Source of the DNA: Phorcus lineatus
Lineage: Eukaryota; Mollusca; Gastropoda; Trochida; Trochidae
Reading direction: 5' to 3'
DNA length: 64,000 nucleotides
NCBI GenBank assembly: GCA_921293015.1
Contig: OV121087.1
Location: forward strand, 942,501-1,006,500
Program-made: the position numbers and the translations under genes
The notes under the pieces: generated by a model
What the model was told of the DNA's origin: nothing
What the model saw: only the letters and a program-made list of their open reading frames with translations
Databases searched by the model: none
Shown: in pieces, positions 47,220 to 60,144 of the stretch
Layout of the letters: each line of letters opens with the position of its first letter
Position numbering within the stretch: the first letter of the stretch is position 1

Positions 47220-47810
47220 AATTTGATTTCTAAAGTTAGAGCAACTCATCTTGACAAAGAAAAAAACATGAATTCTGTGAATTCTGATGAGACTGCCTGT
47301 GACACAAAACCTGTCAAGTACACATACAGTGACAGTAGGAGCAGCAACATGTCAAAGCCATCGTTTGATCTGAAGATTGTGCCTAGGTATGATATTTGGT
47401 CCCTTGCTTCTTGATGTGTTCTCATTATAAATGAAATGGTAGAAGGTGAGTTGGTTCATGATTATATTGTATAGAATATAGAAACTGTCCACACTTATTT
47501 ATCCTCATAATCCCCCTGGGCGGTCAAAAAGCCTTAAGAAATCAATGATTATTCGCCGCAAGGGATTTGAAACTGTTCACATTTGTTAAAATGATCAATG
47601 GAACAGTGTCATTTTCTGACTCTGTTGTTCACAAATAGAGAACTTAAGGCTGTCTGAGATCTGTCTTGGAGATTTATTCTTATAAAGACTCTTTCAATTA
47701 GGTAACCTGTGGTTCTTGATCGAGTGCAGTGAGTTAGTGAATATTTTTTAGCTCCGCCTGGGCAATATGTCAGTCATTAATGGCGCGAGAGATAATGAAA
47801 TTGCCTCAGA
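47220..47810. repeat. Duplicated block f, left copy
   Basis: Matches 56240-56860. Anchors: 'gagcaactcat' (47240; 56260), 'gatatttggtcc' (47391; 56428), 'atagagaacttaaggctgtc' (47635; 56743) and 'cgcctgggcaatat' (47755; 56831). A third partial copy of the first part is at 55376-55440. Confidence 0.8.
47237..47387 (+). CDS. Candidate internal exon, unknown protein
   Basis: A 151-bp open segment with an acceptor-like TTTGATTTCTAAAG before it and a good donor (CTAG|GTATGA) after it, reading VRATHLDKEKNMNSVNSDET, then CDTKPVKYTYSDSRSSNMSK and PSFDLKIVPR. It is Ser/Asp-rich and I recognise no domain. The copy at 56246-56410 has lost the acceptor and the reading frame; the copy at 55376 covers only part. 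This could be a real exon with decayed paralogues or an accidental open stretch. No neighbouring exon was identified. Confidence 0.2.
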
Positions 47811-49789
47811 CATTAGCGTGAAGATTAGATCAGTAGAGGTGGGATGTAATGCAGATAGATGGGTATCAATAAAACATTAGTTCACTGTTGTCTCCACGCA
47901 TACAACCTTAACCATTCTATTCTAAAACATAAGATCACATTACAGTTACAGGCGTATAGAAGAAAGGCTTATGATAGAGAATGTTGTGGTGCAAAAAAGC
48001 TGGGATAATTGATCAATCGGAGTAATATGCAGTTTAGTTGTCACACAGACTAGTACTCACGCGCCAATACATTCGACTTCCACTTTGACCTTGACACTTA
48101 CTTTAACATCATTTTAGGTTTTACTGTGCTAAACAGTACATAATCAATGTTGCATAATAAACGTGATATTCAATTTAAGTACATTTGTAGAGTCTATAAT
48201 GACAGCGAATGTCAGCTTTCACTTCGTTCTTTAGATACTGCTGTTGCCTAAATAACGACAAAAGTTTGATGTGACCCTCTGTTTTTTGACGTGTAACGTT
48301 CTGAAGCATATTGATGTGAGATATCGTGAAATGTCTGAATCATCATATCTCTAATAATAATATCTTACAGAAAACATTTTCATCTTGATCATGCCTATTG
48401 TAATTTAAAAACTAATTTGGATAACACATAGGAATAATGTTTCGAAATACATTTTGAAATGAATTCCGGAAGTTTCCACTGACAAATAAATGGCCAGCAC
48501 ACAATGAAGAAAGGCAAAAACACTGACAAATATCAAGATTTAGAAACCAACAGACCATTTTCCACCTATGCAATGTTAAAATCCCAATTGTTGTGAACAT
48601 TTCAGTCCAATACAACGGTATTATATCATATTTAACCATTACCAGCAGTGATGCATGCAATCTCCTGACCGCAAAATAAATTATACACTATACTTTTACC
48701 TGTGTTCCAAGCTGACAGCCAAGTATATTGGTTCATTTGAAAGAAAAAGTTTTTGTTTCCTACCTGATGAAGGAACTCAGTGAGAAAAAAACCGTTCAGA
48801 TCACAATTGGTCTAAGGGAGGTAGCCAACCTCAAAGAAGAAATGTGTTTTTTTTTAACTTTTAGTAAAAAAAAAAACAATATAGCATAATCGTTGCTTAC
48901 TTTTTTAAAATCAACATTTCGATAAAATAATTAATACTAGGGCGTGTGTAGATATAAATAGTTTAATATTTCTTATTAAAAACATGAGTTGTCGTCCTTC
49001 GAAATTTGCATAAAATGGGGAAGTTTGAAACATGGTAATATTCATGGTTACCGACAAACATAATTTATTTCCAAACATAATATTTTCTCTTACTCATTTG
49101 AGACATCAGATTTGTAAAACATTAACAGGTACTTTTAAATCTTAAAAAACCAACATTCTCGAATGAAAATATCCCTCGAATAATGGAAAAATTGCAAAAA
49201 TTCTTATATTTTCGTTTTTGGTAATATTTCCTTAAATATAAACTTTTATATAAATATGATCTGAACCGAATTTGTTAATGTATTTTTTTTAACGAAACAT
49301 AAGATTTTGAACCATTTAGTTCCTATAGGGTTGTGACCCTTCGAATGTGATGCGTAAGAATCCGAATCAATCATTTTCATTTGTAAACGAACTTGTTGTT
49401 ATTAAGTTAGTCATAAAATTCGACTTTAGCCTTTAGCATGGTTGGAATTGATTCAGCTGAAATGTTTGGACAAGGTAACCTATTGTGTGCATAAATAGTC
49501 ATGATATAGATTTGGGCTATCACAACTAATATTAATGTGCTTGTATATGCCTGTGCTTGTGCTATGTGCTTGTGCCTTTTTTGGTGACTTTTTGCCATTA
49601 TGTCCTCTCTACGATATTCTTTCATGAGGAAAATGCATAAATTCCATTAAAAACCAAAATAACACAGCAAAGTTGATCCAAGGGTGAGTTGGTTTTAACA
49701 ACTTCATTAGCACAAAACATATTCAAAATTCATACTTATTGGTTTTATTGGGTGAAGCCAAGGTAATTATCATGTCAGTACTTTTGTTA
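47811..49789. other. AT-rich sequence, no gene seen
   Basis: Contains A and T runs (48846-48883) and an unremarkable 82-aa minus frame at 48412-48660. A minus frame at 49407-49625 covers a 'gtgcttgt' short repeat near 49548-49576. No supported gene. Confidence 0.4.
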
Positions 49790-50400
49790 TTCAAGATCAT
49801 TACAAAAGGGTTGCTTTAACTTTTAACACAGACAAATGGACATTAATTGATAGATTGAGAAAGCAAATGGTACACATTACAGTTGATTAAGTGTAAGAAT
49901 AGAAGAGTATGATCAATATTTGTCTGGCGAGGAGAGACCGACTGAACGGATGATCATAGCCGCAAGGCGTCTGACGGTGAATTACTCTCATTGACCTTTG
50001 AGAGGCCTGATTTTGGACTTTTCTTTTGACCTTGAAATAATACGATTATTTCCTTTGTTTCAATTTAGAAACAAACACTATATATATTTTTCATATAATA
50101 TATCTTTGCATTTGCATCGATTTTCAGTGATGTGAATACATCAGTCATTAAAAAGTGAAAACAGAAGGAAATAAGTTCGAGTGGCTATTAGAATAGAAAC
50201 CATGATCGTAACAAAAATAGCAGAAAATTACATAACCCATACGATTTGCGTGCACTTGCCTAACCGAGTTTTTCACATTTTTAACGTATTTCAAAAGGTT
50301 TATAAAGTAACATTCCATTTCAATTTTAATCATAACAGGTTTGTCACAGTCCTTGTGATTAGAAGCATTATGTGTCACTTAGTTTCATTTCATGCTTTTT
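49790..50400. repeat. Duplicated block g, left copy
   Basis: Matches 61815-62410. Anchor 'gatcatagccgcaaggcgtctg' in part (49952) against 'ggtcatagccgcaaggtgtc' (61974), and 'attgacctttgagag' in both (49990; 62012). The pair of ~73-76 aa frames at 50148-50402 lies here on opposite strands; neither is clearly open in the other copy. Confidence 0.8.
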
Positions 50401-53400
50401 AAAATCTTTCTTTATGGAGTATTAAAAGGGGCATACATATTTAAGCACAAGGTTTGTGAATATTTTTTGAACATTTGACACCTATTTCGAACCTTTTTCT
50501 TCTAAACATATCTGAAGTAAGATTTTCTTTAAGTGTCTTTGAATTGCAAAGGCTGTAAAATTCCTATTTAAAATCCTTGAACGTAAAACATATTAACACG
50601 TGATGTAGTGCAAACATTTAACGTACAAAATATCAATGCAAAGCAATATCAATATTTTAAAGGTGAAATTTCAATGAGGGAAAGGGATGAACCAAATATT
50701 ATACCTGCAAAAACAGTATTAACAGGAATACACATACTTAAACTCTTTCAGCATACACTTGAAAGTCTGTCATTGACATATAGGTAATAGGACATAGCCA
50801 ATACAATATTTTCATTTGTTTTGACACCATTAGATATACAATTGATAATGTTTTGGGGAGAATGATACTTTTCTTTTATTTTCAACATGTAAGATTTGTT
50901 AGGAGAATATGCAGTTCTGTAAACTATTTTGATATAGTTAAGAAAGAAGTTATGCATTCAACAATAATGCGTCATGAATCAAATAAACACATTCATCGTT
51001 GCGGCAAATGGTAATTATTGCAATCAAAATTAGGAGAACATGACCAAAACACAATGATAAAAATATTTACACGATCAATGAAATAAAGATAAAAGAAAAA
51101 AATCAAAATATTTTTTCCAGTCTCATTTATTTACAACAACTAATTGTTTTAATTGCTTCTGTTATTTTTTTTCTTTATTTATTACTTATGTACATGTATG
51201 TACACAAAAACTGATATGAACTAAAAAAAACATCTGCTCAATCACAGTAACATTTTCTGATTTGTGTGTGCAGAAGACAACTTGATTAATTGGGTCGGTG
51301 TTCATGACTGCAAGTTTCAGAAGCAGACTTCACAAACATGAACCACATATTTGTTACGGCACAAAAGCAAAATGTGCAATGCAATTTTTCTAAAGGAAGA
51401 AAGATGTCCATTTAATTTTTTTCAAATGATAAGTTCGGAGTTTTGATGTTGTAAACCAAGAAGACTTAACGTCATCACATAGACAACATCTATACCACAA
51501 GTTATCAATCTTTGAATCAATTGTAAATTATGTCCAATTTGGCTCATAAGATGCAAACCTTAGTTTTGAGATCTGGTCCTGAGAAACAAGTTTGAATGAA
51601 ATGAGACATTAAATCAATTTAGAAGCATGCGTGACAGTAAGATGTGAGTTATCTACAGAGAAAAACAAAACATTAAACATTAATCCGTGGTGGTAGTTCT
51701 GAAGGCATACGTGACAATATGCTGTATGTTTTCCAAAGAGAAATAAACTTACATGATGATAACAAGAAATACTGTCAAATATCTGTTCTTGCATCCTTCC
51801 CCAAGAACCTGAGCAATTAGTGAACTGACGTTTTGAACATATTTCTTGATTTCAGGCACATAGAGCAAGTTTCATAAAATCCAATTTGGCATTCTGTTTG
51901 TGAACATTCTTCTATAAATAGCGATGAAAAACTTTTATTGATATGTTTTTATTACTTATGAAAAGATGTGAGACTTAATTTGCAAAGGTTATAAACCTCT
52001 TAACTATGATTAGTTCATAACTGATCGTAATTGACATGTAAGAAAGTGTAATGCCTCCGTTCCAATGTGTTTTGATATGAACTTGAATGGGTCGTATCAA
52101 GTCATTAAGCTTGTCCCGTCAGACAATTCAGGGGATGGATAGTAGGTTAAGTTGAACATAAAGCTTTGATATGTGAGGATATATTTCATTATCAAGTATC
52201 GTGATACTTAATCTCACGATAGACATATCTTGATAAGGTTTCTATATTATGGTAGGTATCTTCTACTTTATTCATTCATACGCGTTTTCATTTACAGATT
52301 TCGAACAACACCCTATTATAGAATATAGAAATATTTTATCATCCTTACTTACCGTATGTCTTATTACTTTTGTTAACAAATCTGTGTTGCTGCAAAATGA
52401 CATCGTAAAGACTGTCGCTTGATATGTTCTTAATGTAATCTTAAGGCCCAGAGACACCTCAATACTCCATAGACAGTATTTAACTGAAGTTCACTCCGAC
52501 AGTAATAGTGGTCAGAAACTGACTTTGAAGGCGGCTGTTTATCTTCACTAAAACAGACAGGTGGCAATCGCCATAACATGTCGTTAGTCAAAGAACTTTA
52601 GATGGATGTTATAATGAATTGGTTAAATTAGTTTCATCATACCAATTAGAATTTTAAAGTGTATAATTTAACGTCGTAATGAAATTAAGTCCTCTGTTCC
52701 ATTCCTACATTGGCTCAATAAAGTGTTTTTTAAAAACATTAATATCGCAGAAAATGAAATTTCCATCGTATGAGCTTGGTGAATAAGATAGATATTGTAT
52801 TCTCTTTAGTGACAAATCAGATAAAATATGGGAGTTAATAGCCCAGGAGACGCCATAGCGCGGTAAGCATACTCTCAGCTGCGACCACAAACACTCATCG
52901 TAAAAAGATGTTATATATTGAATATTTATTGGGAGATGGAAGAAAAAATTAGTTGAGTTTTAAGAAGAAAAAATAGGTTGAGTTTTTTTAATTTCAGTTT
53001 CATTTACGTAACGAACACTGTTGCAGTACTGTCACATTAAATTCATTAACAAACTCACACATGTACGTCTGGTTTATTCCCTGAGGGTACGAATTGTTCA
53101 GATCAAAGTTGTAAAGACAAACATTGACAGACATTGTATCAGGAACACGTTATGATCTATAAGGCATTTAAGGATCTTTAACACAAACCACATCTTACTA
53201 TGTAAACATTTTACAATATTAGTTTCCAGTGAAAACAGGGAAATACATTTTGATATTTGTATCACGACCAATCATCTAAAAAGTGCATCGATATATCCGG
53301 ATCATCCGCTTTTGAACCTCTCAATAGCATGTTGGCATGTTGGAAATCAAATAAATCTTTTCAATTATTTATTATTCAAATCATCTTGTAAAAACGTGGT

Positions 53401-54339
53401 GATCAGCACAACGATGTTTAATCATATCATTGTTTGCAACAATATGTCAAATGTTGGTATCTAAATAATGATATTGATGAAGGTGACCATTACTTAACTG
53501 CCGGCGTCTCTGATCATGGCTGGCTTCTCTGATCATCGGGAAGTGAAGGTTCCACTAAATATAAATAGAAAGTTATCTGTCCCTAATAAAGTCTGCACTA
53601 ATAGAATTGTAATCTAACGGAGCCCAAAGGGAGCCATAGTCTGGATTTAAGGAGATGCTTTGTTTCACATTAAAAAGAAATACATGTGCAGACAGTGAGG
53701 AAACGGACAATACCATCATTGCATTGATGTAGAAACGTCCGAATATGCTGACAATTCAAAAGCATTCCACACATACTGCACCATACCAAATTGTTAAGGC
53801 ATCAATATCTCTAACAATTTTCAATCGCATTCGTATTTGATTGAGAAAATAATATATCTAGTTTGAAATGTATAATGTAAAAAAACATATCAAACAAAGT
53901 GACGATCTCCTAGTGGAAAACAAATACGTGTTATGAGAATGTGATTGTTTAAATGTGTAACATTGTGTAATAATGGGTCACACACTTGTTTGTTTATGTA
54001 ACGTGGCTTTTTTTTAGAAATTTCTCGGGGTTTCTTGAATATCTCAGATTTGACTATTTGTGGAAGATTTTAGATAAGTGGTTTCTACATATAAGGACTC
54101 ACTCACTTTCACACATGTGATCAACCTGGATTGTTACATTTAATTTTGCTGTCATTCTGCTGCGCCTTTGTTCTCCTATTGGAAAGTTTACAGCCGGATT
54201 CATTTATCATTGCTATTTGATCAAGGATTAATATTAATCTATAGAACTTTTTTTAGTCTTTTGACCGATTTGATATTGCATTACTAATTTTTATTAGTCT
54301 ATATTGTAATTTTTAAAATTATCAATCAAATTGTTTGAT
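50401..54339. other. AT-rich sequence without a supported gene
   Basis: A short diverged duplication of about 48 bp links 51620 and 51690 ('gcatgcgtgacagtaagatg' / 'gcatacgtgacaatatgctg'). A hairpin with an 8-bp perfect stem (TATCGTGA / TCACGATA) is at 52197-52221. The rest shows nothing recognisable. Confidence 0.35.
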
Positions 54340-54760
54340 TAGAAGTGACAGGTGTCCTTTCCACATGCTTCGTACGTGTTCTAGAGATAACGTCTTGATA
54401 GTGGGTGTGGAAATTACTATAACACACTTTGCTGGGTGTCTTCTATATTCCTCTTTAGACATTGATTCTTCTCGACTTGATTCTTGTATACTGTCAACAA
54501 CATAGAATAAGTATAACTCCCATCGATATCTTGAAAATAAATACTAAAGGGATTTTAAAAGATAAACATTTCTTATTTGTTTCAATAACAACACAAGCAA
54601 TAAGTCTGTTAGAGCGAAATTGCATGACGACGAAATTGTAGCAAACTTTTTTTTCCTTCGAATGATACGTCATGTGGAAAAATATTATCTATTATTTTGT
54701 CAAGAGATATAAAGATAATGATCTTCAGCTGTCCTCATAAGTGAATAGATACACAAAAAA
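54340..54760. repeat. Duplicated block e, right copy
   Basis: Counterpart of 46340-46760, same orientation. Confidence 0.65.
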
Positions 54761-54848
54761 AACCCTGAAAAGTTCTCACTTTTTAATTCTTACAATAGAA
54801 GTTTCAGCAACAGCCAGTCTATTTTTACTTTGGAGGTTATCAACTTCA

Positions 54849-54850
<2 letters not shown>

Positions 54851-54902
<52 letters not shown>
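54851..54902. repeat. (AAT)n microsatellite
   Basis: About 17 perfect AAT units; it creates the poly-Ile tract of the 64-aa frame 54741-54935, which is therefore not a gene. Confidence 0.97.
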
Positions 54903-54904
<2 letters not shown>

Positions 54905-56239
54905 GATACTTATATTGCGCTGGATACGCACATAATACTTTTTACAAACATGTTTTTCAGGTTATTTAATAGTAACTTAATTCCTTAAAAACTCAAATCA
55001 AGTATAAGGCTAAAGACTATTTTCGGTCTTGAATCTTTGGATAAATAAATCACAAGAATTTCTAGCAAATCCTTCTCACTAAATAGTGTATTATTCTGGC
55101 ACCTCCTTCAAATGACGATAGCAATAATTTAATTAAAAATCTTAAGTAACTGTTACTAGCCCTGATTGGGTAATGCGACTATATATATATAGGGCTCATG
55201 CAAAGCTATAGAAATATTATAGTATTTTAAGTTGATGAACATACTTTTATTCAGTATGAACATGCTGGGAACGATTATCGTAACATTCAAAGGGTGAAGG
55301 GCTTGGAAAAGAAAGTAGATTAGAAAGGATTTCAGAAAACGGGTCGATCTCAGGAGGAAAATATACAATTAAACTGACTACAAGAAATCTGATATGATGG
55401 TCTGCGACACGAAAAGTCTAAGTACACCTTTTACATTGAGTGCAAAAGCTGCTATAGCAATCACTTGAACTACACATTTCTTTGGCTGGTGATGCTGAGT
55501 CAAGTTTCTCACACATTCTTCTTCATATTACATATTTAGGGCAAGGGTTTTACATTACAATGAATCAATGTATCAAGGAATTGCTTAGAAAGAGAGTCGT
55601 TGTTGTATCGGAATTCAAATAATGGAGCTATGTGACTGAATTTGTTGTAAATTGTATTCAGTGATAGTGCCACACGAAATTTCAAATATCAACCACAAAT
55701 TAAGATTAAAATGCTGTAAAAAATCTTTTAGTTTTTCTGTATCATGAAGGAATTGTGTCGACTTACGAAATATCAGCCTTGAGTTTTTTGCTTGCAACAC
55801 TTGATGCTTAACTGTACGCCTTAATAGATATAAACGAACTTCACTTCAAGTCCTGACGTGTTAAAAGGGCTCATTGTCTGGAGGTGAAGGAGGTCACCCT
55901 TTGCACAGGTTCTCACTGACAGAATAACTACTCCTTTGATACATACATTGTAGTGTTACCTCATGTCTAGACAAGCTTCGTTTTGCAGTTAACTGTTTCA
56001 AATTGAAATACAAATTTACAAATATCAGTGTCCAAATATGAAATAACTGAATAAAACTGAAATTGTATTGAGAAAAGAAGACAGCTGTATCCGTATTCCC
56101 AATGTATTTATTCATTGTAGAAATACTGAATTGAATTACATTGAACTGAGATATTTGTCTGTATAAAAGTATATACATGTATTTCGCTAATCCTCAGTTT
56201 GCTCATCCCAATCTTAGCATGGCGTGCTGGGATTGGAGT
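54903..56239. other. AT-rich sequence; partial copy of block f at 55376-55440
   Basis: 'tctgatatgatggtctgcga' at 55388 corresponds to 56308 and 47284. A TA-rich run is at 55181-55191. ORFs of 61-94 aa lack family features. Confidence 0.4.
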
Positions 56240-56860
56240 GAAATTTTCTTGACGTTGGAGCAACTCATTCTGACAAAGGAAGACATACTAGTTATTTTAG
56301 AAAGAAATTCTGATATGACTGTCTGTGACACCGAACCTCACAAGAATATTCTAATGAAAATACAGTGACAGTAAGTACAGCAACAGGTCATCAAGGTTTG
56401 ATCTGTAGTTTGTACCATGGTATATGATATTTGGTCCTGTGCTTCTAGTTTTGTTCTCATTCTACATGTGTTTGTGCAAGGTGAATCATTTTGAGTTGGT
56501 TCATGAATATATTTTTAAGAATAGAAATTATTATCTTAATTATAATAATTATCATTATTACAAACCAAATTTGTTTTTAATGCAAGTCGATTCAACCCCA
56601 AAACCAAGACCTTTAGATATAAGTCATTGGTCGCCGTAAGGGAATTGACCCTTTTTAGCGTTGCAAGGTAAATGAATCTTTTTAGCGTTCGTTACCATCA
56701 TCAATGAAACGGTAAAATTTTCTGACTACGTTGTACACGAATAGAGAACTTAAGGCTGTCTGAGATGAATTCTTATAAATATATAAATAATATATATAAT
56801 AATATATATAAATAGTGAAACATTTTAGCACCGCCTGGGCAATATCTTCAGACCTTTATG
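56240..56860. repeat. Duplicated block f, right copy
   Basis: Counterpart of 47220-47810. It ends near an (AT)-rich microsatellite at 56775-56815. Confidence 0.8.
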
Positions 56861-57990
56861 GTTATACTGTACACACCAAAACAATGACAAGACAATGGAC
56901 TTATTTAACAAAAGTTAGGACAGAACTCGTAGTGACAGTATATATCAAAAACTTACACGGCAAAGTCTACGATTGTTAAAAAAAGGTGGTGGACTGTCAT
57001 GTTTTTTCGGTTCTGAAGAGTGGAATCGGTTTCATATTAAAACATCTAGAACTTATGATGTCTTGTCGAAACTTGTTTTAGAAAGCCTATGAAGTTTTGT
57101 GCCATCAAGATGAAAAGGCGTTATACCAATAAAAAAAATAAAACATGTCGATGCCAAAATCCAACCGATCTTGCTCTATGGATCAGAAATATCGGGAACA
57201 ATGTATCACCATAATATTGAAAATGTTTATTCAAAGTTTTGCAGATTTGAAATGGGTGCTGGTTATATACCCCGACAAATGTAGCAGAATGTAGAAGAAA
57301 CCCACTTCATAATAATTATTTTAAAAAGAGTTATGTCATACTTGCTACTACTACTTAGTCAGCCAACTGGAAGGCATCCATTCATTGCCGTGATATGTTG
57401 AAACATCTTGATGATTATTGGGACACTAACCAGATATCTTCAATTACGGTTTCGCACCTGTATAAATTCATCAAACAATTTGGGATTTCGCTATATTTTT
57501 AAAGGTCTTTTAACAACCTTATAGTATATATATGTACCACCAAGATTGGTCATTCAACCTTTGCCATGAGAGATATATTTGAGACAGATCGATTTCCAAA
57601 TTTAGATTTGGAATAAGTAAAATAAATATCAAGCATATACAAGATCCAAAGATGATGACATCGGTTTAGCCATGTTCCCATTGTGTCAAAGTTGTTGACG
57701 CTGTACTGGTGCAGTGTCTTGAACAATTTGATCAATGCAGAACATATTTTCTACAATATAACTATGTAAATGCTGGTTTACCGAAGTTTCTCGATCTACT
57801 TAAAAACCTAAAATTATCCTACGTTTACCCATATGTGTTAAAGATAATATATCCACATAGGGGGTACAATTAGCGGAAATACTTCATAACACGGTTAAGA
57901 ATAAATATCAACAACTATTTCGGTTCATATCCACCTGAAAATAGCAGAAAAAACGTGTTTTATTAACACTTCCGGAAAACAGACGCGAAA
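56861..57990. other. AT-rich sequence, no gene seen
   Basis: Scattered coding-like peptides, for example near 56890-57050 and 57280-57420, do not form an open frame and I could not assign a family. It could contain a heavily decayed transposon. Confidence 0.3.
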
Positions 57991-57994
57991 CGTT

Positions 57995-58110
57995 TTATTA
58001 GCCAATCAGGTGCTAGGGGGGTTGTGACGACATAGACAGGACTCGTTAACGACTGGCTGACCTATGTCATTGTTTACATTATAGATTCCAGCGGTCGTGA
58101 ACGTATATAT
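57995..58110. promoter_or_regulatory. Promoter-like segment with CCAAT box and shared motif
   Basis: Contains a CCAAT box (gccaatcagg, 58001-58010) and, 13 bp later, a 23-nt motif (58023-58045, core 'acatagacaggactcg'). The motif recurs inverted at 60059-60081 with one mismatch; there it contains a full CRE. A TGTTTACAT follows at about 58071, and an ATGTAAACA lies at the equivalent side of the other copy. On the minus strand about 200 bp away, an ATG in good context (ACAATGGCGGCAG, 58258-58275) opens a 35-codon frame, possibly a first exon; no splice partner was found. Confidence 0.35.
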
Positions 58111-59542
58111 TTTCACTGATTGTACTTATAAAAAAGCCCCCAAGTCACCAAAGCTATTAATATCAATACATCGACATATTCTGTTTGACATTAATTAACT
58201 TGTTATTTGTTTGGGTTGTTAATCTCCGATAATGCCGATCGAGTGAACCCAAACTGATATCTGCCGCCATTGTGACTGTTTTTTGTTTGAACACCTAGCC
58301 AAATCGACTATCCCCCTGTGTAGTTGATTGACCATTGTATATGTAGAATATTTGTTACTACTTTGTGCCATTTTAAAGTGTCAACTCAATATCGTAACTC
58401 CGTGTTTCTGCTTTGCATGACTGTAACAATGAGATCTCGCTTTTGATGGACTGCTTCTCGGCAACTTCCGGATCTCGTCATTGGGATACGACGGTTCCGG
58501 GCAGCTGTTTTTGGCCTTATTAACCAGTTATTAGTGATAATGAAGATCAATACTTTGATGTGTTTAGTAAAATTACCTCTTGATTCGCGATTTGCCACCT
58601 TCATAAAAAATTTGAGTTACGTACTTATGTATTTTGCATAGTAAGGATACAGATTATTGTTGTTTCGTGTGAGTTAATGTTTGAGATAAAGAGTGTGGTA
58701 CTAATCTAGATGGACGTAGGCCAATATTGTCAATAATAACACACCATGTATTGTTGATTGTGATGTAAGTTAAAGCCTGCTTGGAAATGTATTGTAAATA
58801 TGAAATTATTTTTCAGTTTTAATTATTTCAACCAAATAAAAATATTAACGCTGAAAAGCATATTATTTCCATTTCCTTCATTACTTTAGTACCGGTATTT
58901 AACCAGAGAGAGGTTTTTAGTTACCTAACACTACTTTTTCAAACCAGACAATATAGTCATAAAGTTATTACCTAACAGTCTACATGAAATGCAACACACG
59001 TGTACATTAAGTCAAATAAGCAATAAACTTAATGACCTCTGCACCTGGCACATTTCCAATAGGTAATACACAAGGCACTGATTAGTTATCTAAACTTTAT
59101 CCTCACACATGATCAACAGCCTTTATTGAAACTTGATGAAGGTAATTAGGTTTGTCAATACACGTGACACATGACAATATATTAACAAATCTGTATTACT
59201 AAATATCTTATTTCATTCTTCAATGTTTATCAATATCAAATAGGTTATAAATTATCCACTGTAAGGCTACATAAAATGGTAAATGTTTCTCCGGGGCAGC
59301 TTTATGACTTTAATTTTTCTTTTTTTTGCTTCTAAAATGACGCTGTAGTTCAACCCGATGAATTTTTCAACCCCATATGCAATCAAATACTAAAATTCAA
59401 ACAATTGTTGGGGTTTTAATTATTGAATTAATAATTTCTGCGACTTATCTAAAGAGATATAAATCTATACTGCAGATAAAAACTCAACATTCGTCTGCAA
59501 AATCATCAATTATAGTCAACTCCCTAAAAGTTTCATGATTAT
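58111..59542. other. No supported gene between promoter-like segment and THAP relic
   Basis: The 72-aa minus frame 58386-58604 is in a GC-richer patch (58430-58510) and may be coding relic, but no domain is recognised. The remainder is AT-rich. Confidence 0.3.
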
Positions 59543-59979
59543 TTATCCCACCTCCCCCTGAATAGAATTTTGAATTAGCCTTTCTTTCAAATTCCTTACC
59601 CTCTTTCGTTCCCTCTTCTCAAAGTATTCCGTCCGTTTTCTCTTCCGATATGGTTGACTGTCATATCTCGTTAGACAGACGGGTACCGGGCCTGTTATCA
59701 TCTTCATCTGTTTATTAACTGTTAGTACGGCATTTTTGACGAGTTTTTTTCCTTTGTGGGGCAAGTCCAAAGTCCGTTTTGCAATCGTAGGAAAGATCAT
59801 AACAGTCCTCTGTGAAATGATTTGAGCAGATGACAGACCTGTCATTGGGACTCCACTTCGTTCTTTTCTGAATAACAAACTTTGTTCGCGAATTGGACAG
59901 GATCCTTCGGTAACCGATGCAGTTGATTGTCTCCTGATTTCTTATTAGTACAGTTGGCAGCAACGCAGGAAGAAGGCAT
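59543..59979 (-). pseudogene. THAP zinc-finger domain gene, broken by two frameshifts
   Basis: The start MPSSCVAANCTN (ATG at 59977-59979) gives the first two zinc ligands. QLHRLPKDP is the typical THAP segment. After a shift near 59882 the frame continues KWSPNDRSVICSNHFTEDCY, supplying the C-x2-H half of the C2CH finger, then DFGLAPQRKK. A run of seven A (minus strand, 59744-59750) carries a one-base slip, after which KLVKNAVLTVNKQ follows, where AVPTIF-like sequence is expected with Leu for Pro. A basic tail (YRKRKRTEYFEKRERKRVRN) runs to the stop at 59543. THAP domains bind DNA in regulators and P-element-type transposases; no transposase core is seen. A CRE and a TATA-like GTATATAT lie just upstream. 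Two frameshifts imply a pseudogene, or assembly errors if RNA shows otherwise. Confidence 0.8.
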
Positions 59980-60058
59980 GTCTCTTTCGCAATGAAAACG
60001 TAGACGAATGCGAACCATATCTGCATTGATATATACTTGTTTACATACAAACGCGGAG

Positions 60059-60081
60059 CGAGTCCTGTCTATGACGTCACA
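60059..60081 (-). promoter_or_regulatory. CRE-containing motif upstream of the THAP relic
   Basis: About 80-100 bp before the THAP start codon. It holds TGACGTCA (60072-60079) followed, on the minus strand, by TAGACAGGACTCG. The same 23-nt motif lies inverted at 58023-58045, and a 14-nt core (TGACGTCATAGACA) is at 2616-2629 on the minus strand. Probably part of the promoter, or of element ends if the THAP unit is mobile. Confidence 0.4.
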
Positions 60082-60144
60082 TCTGCCGAAGGAGAGCTCA
60101 GGCCACTCTAGGGACCTTTTTAATTGGGCTTTCGAGGTGGCCAA

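Noticed and set aside
54741-54935. 64-aa ORF with poly-Ile
   Set aside because: Produced by translation of an (AAT)n microsatellite.
59842-60144. 100-aa start for the THAP protein at 60144
   Set aside because: THAP domains begin at or very near the initiator Met; MPSSC at 59979 fits, and the upstream part overlaps the promoter-like motif.
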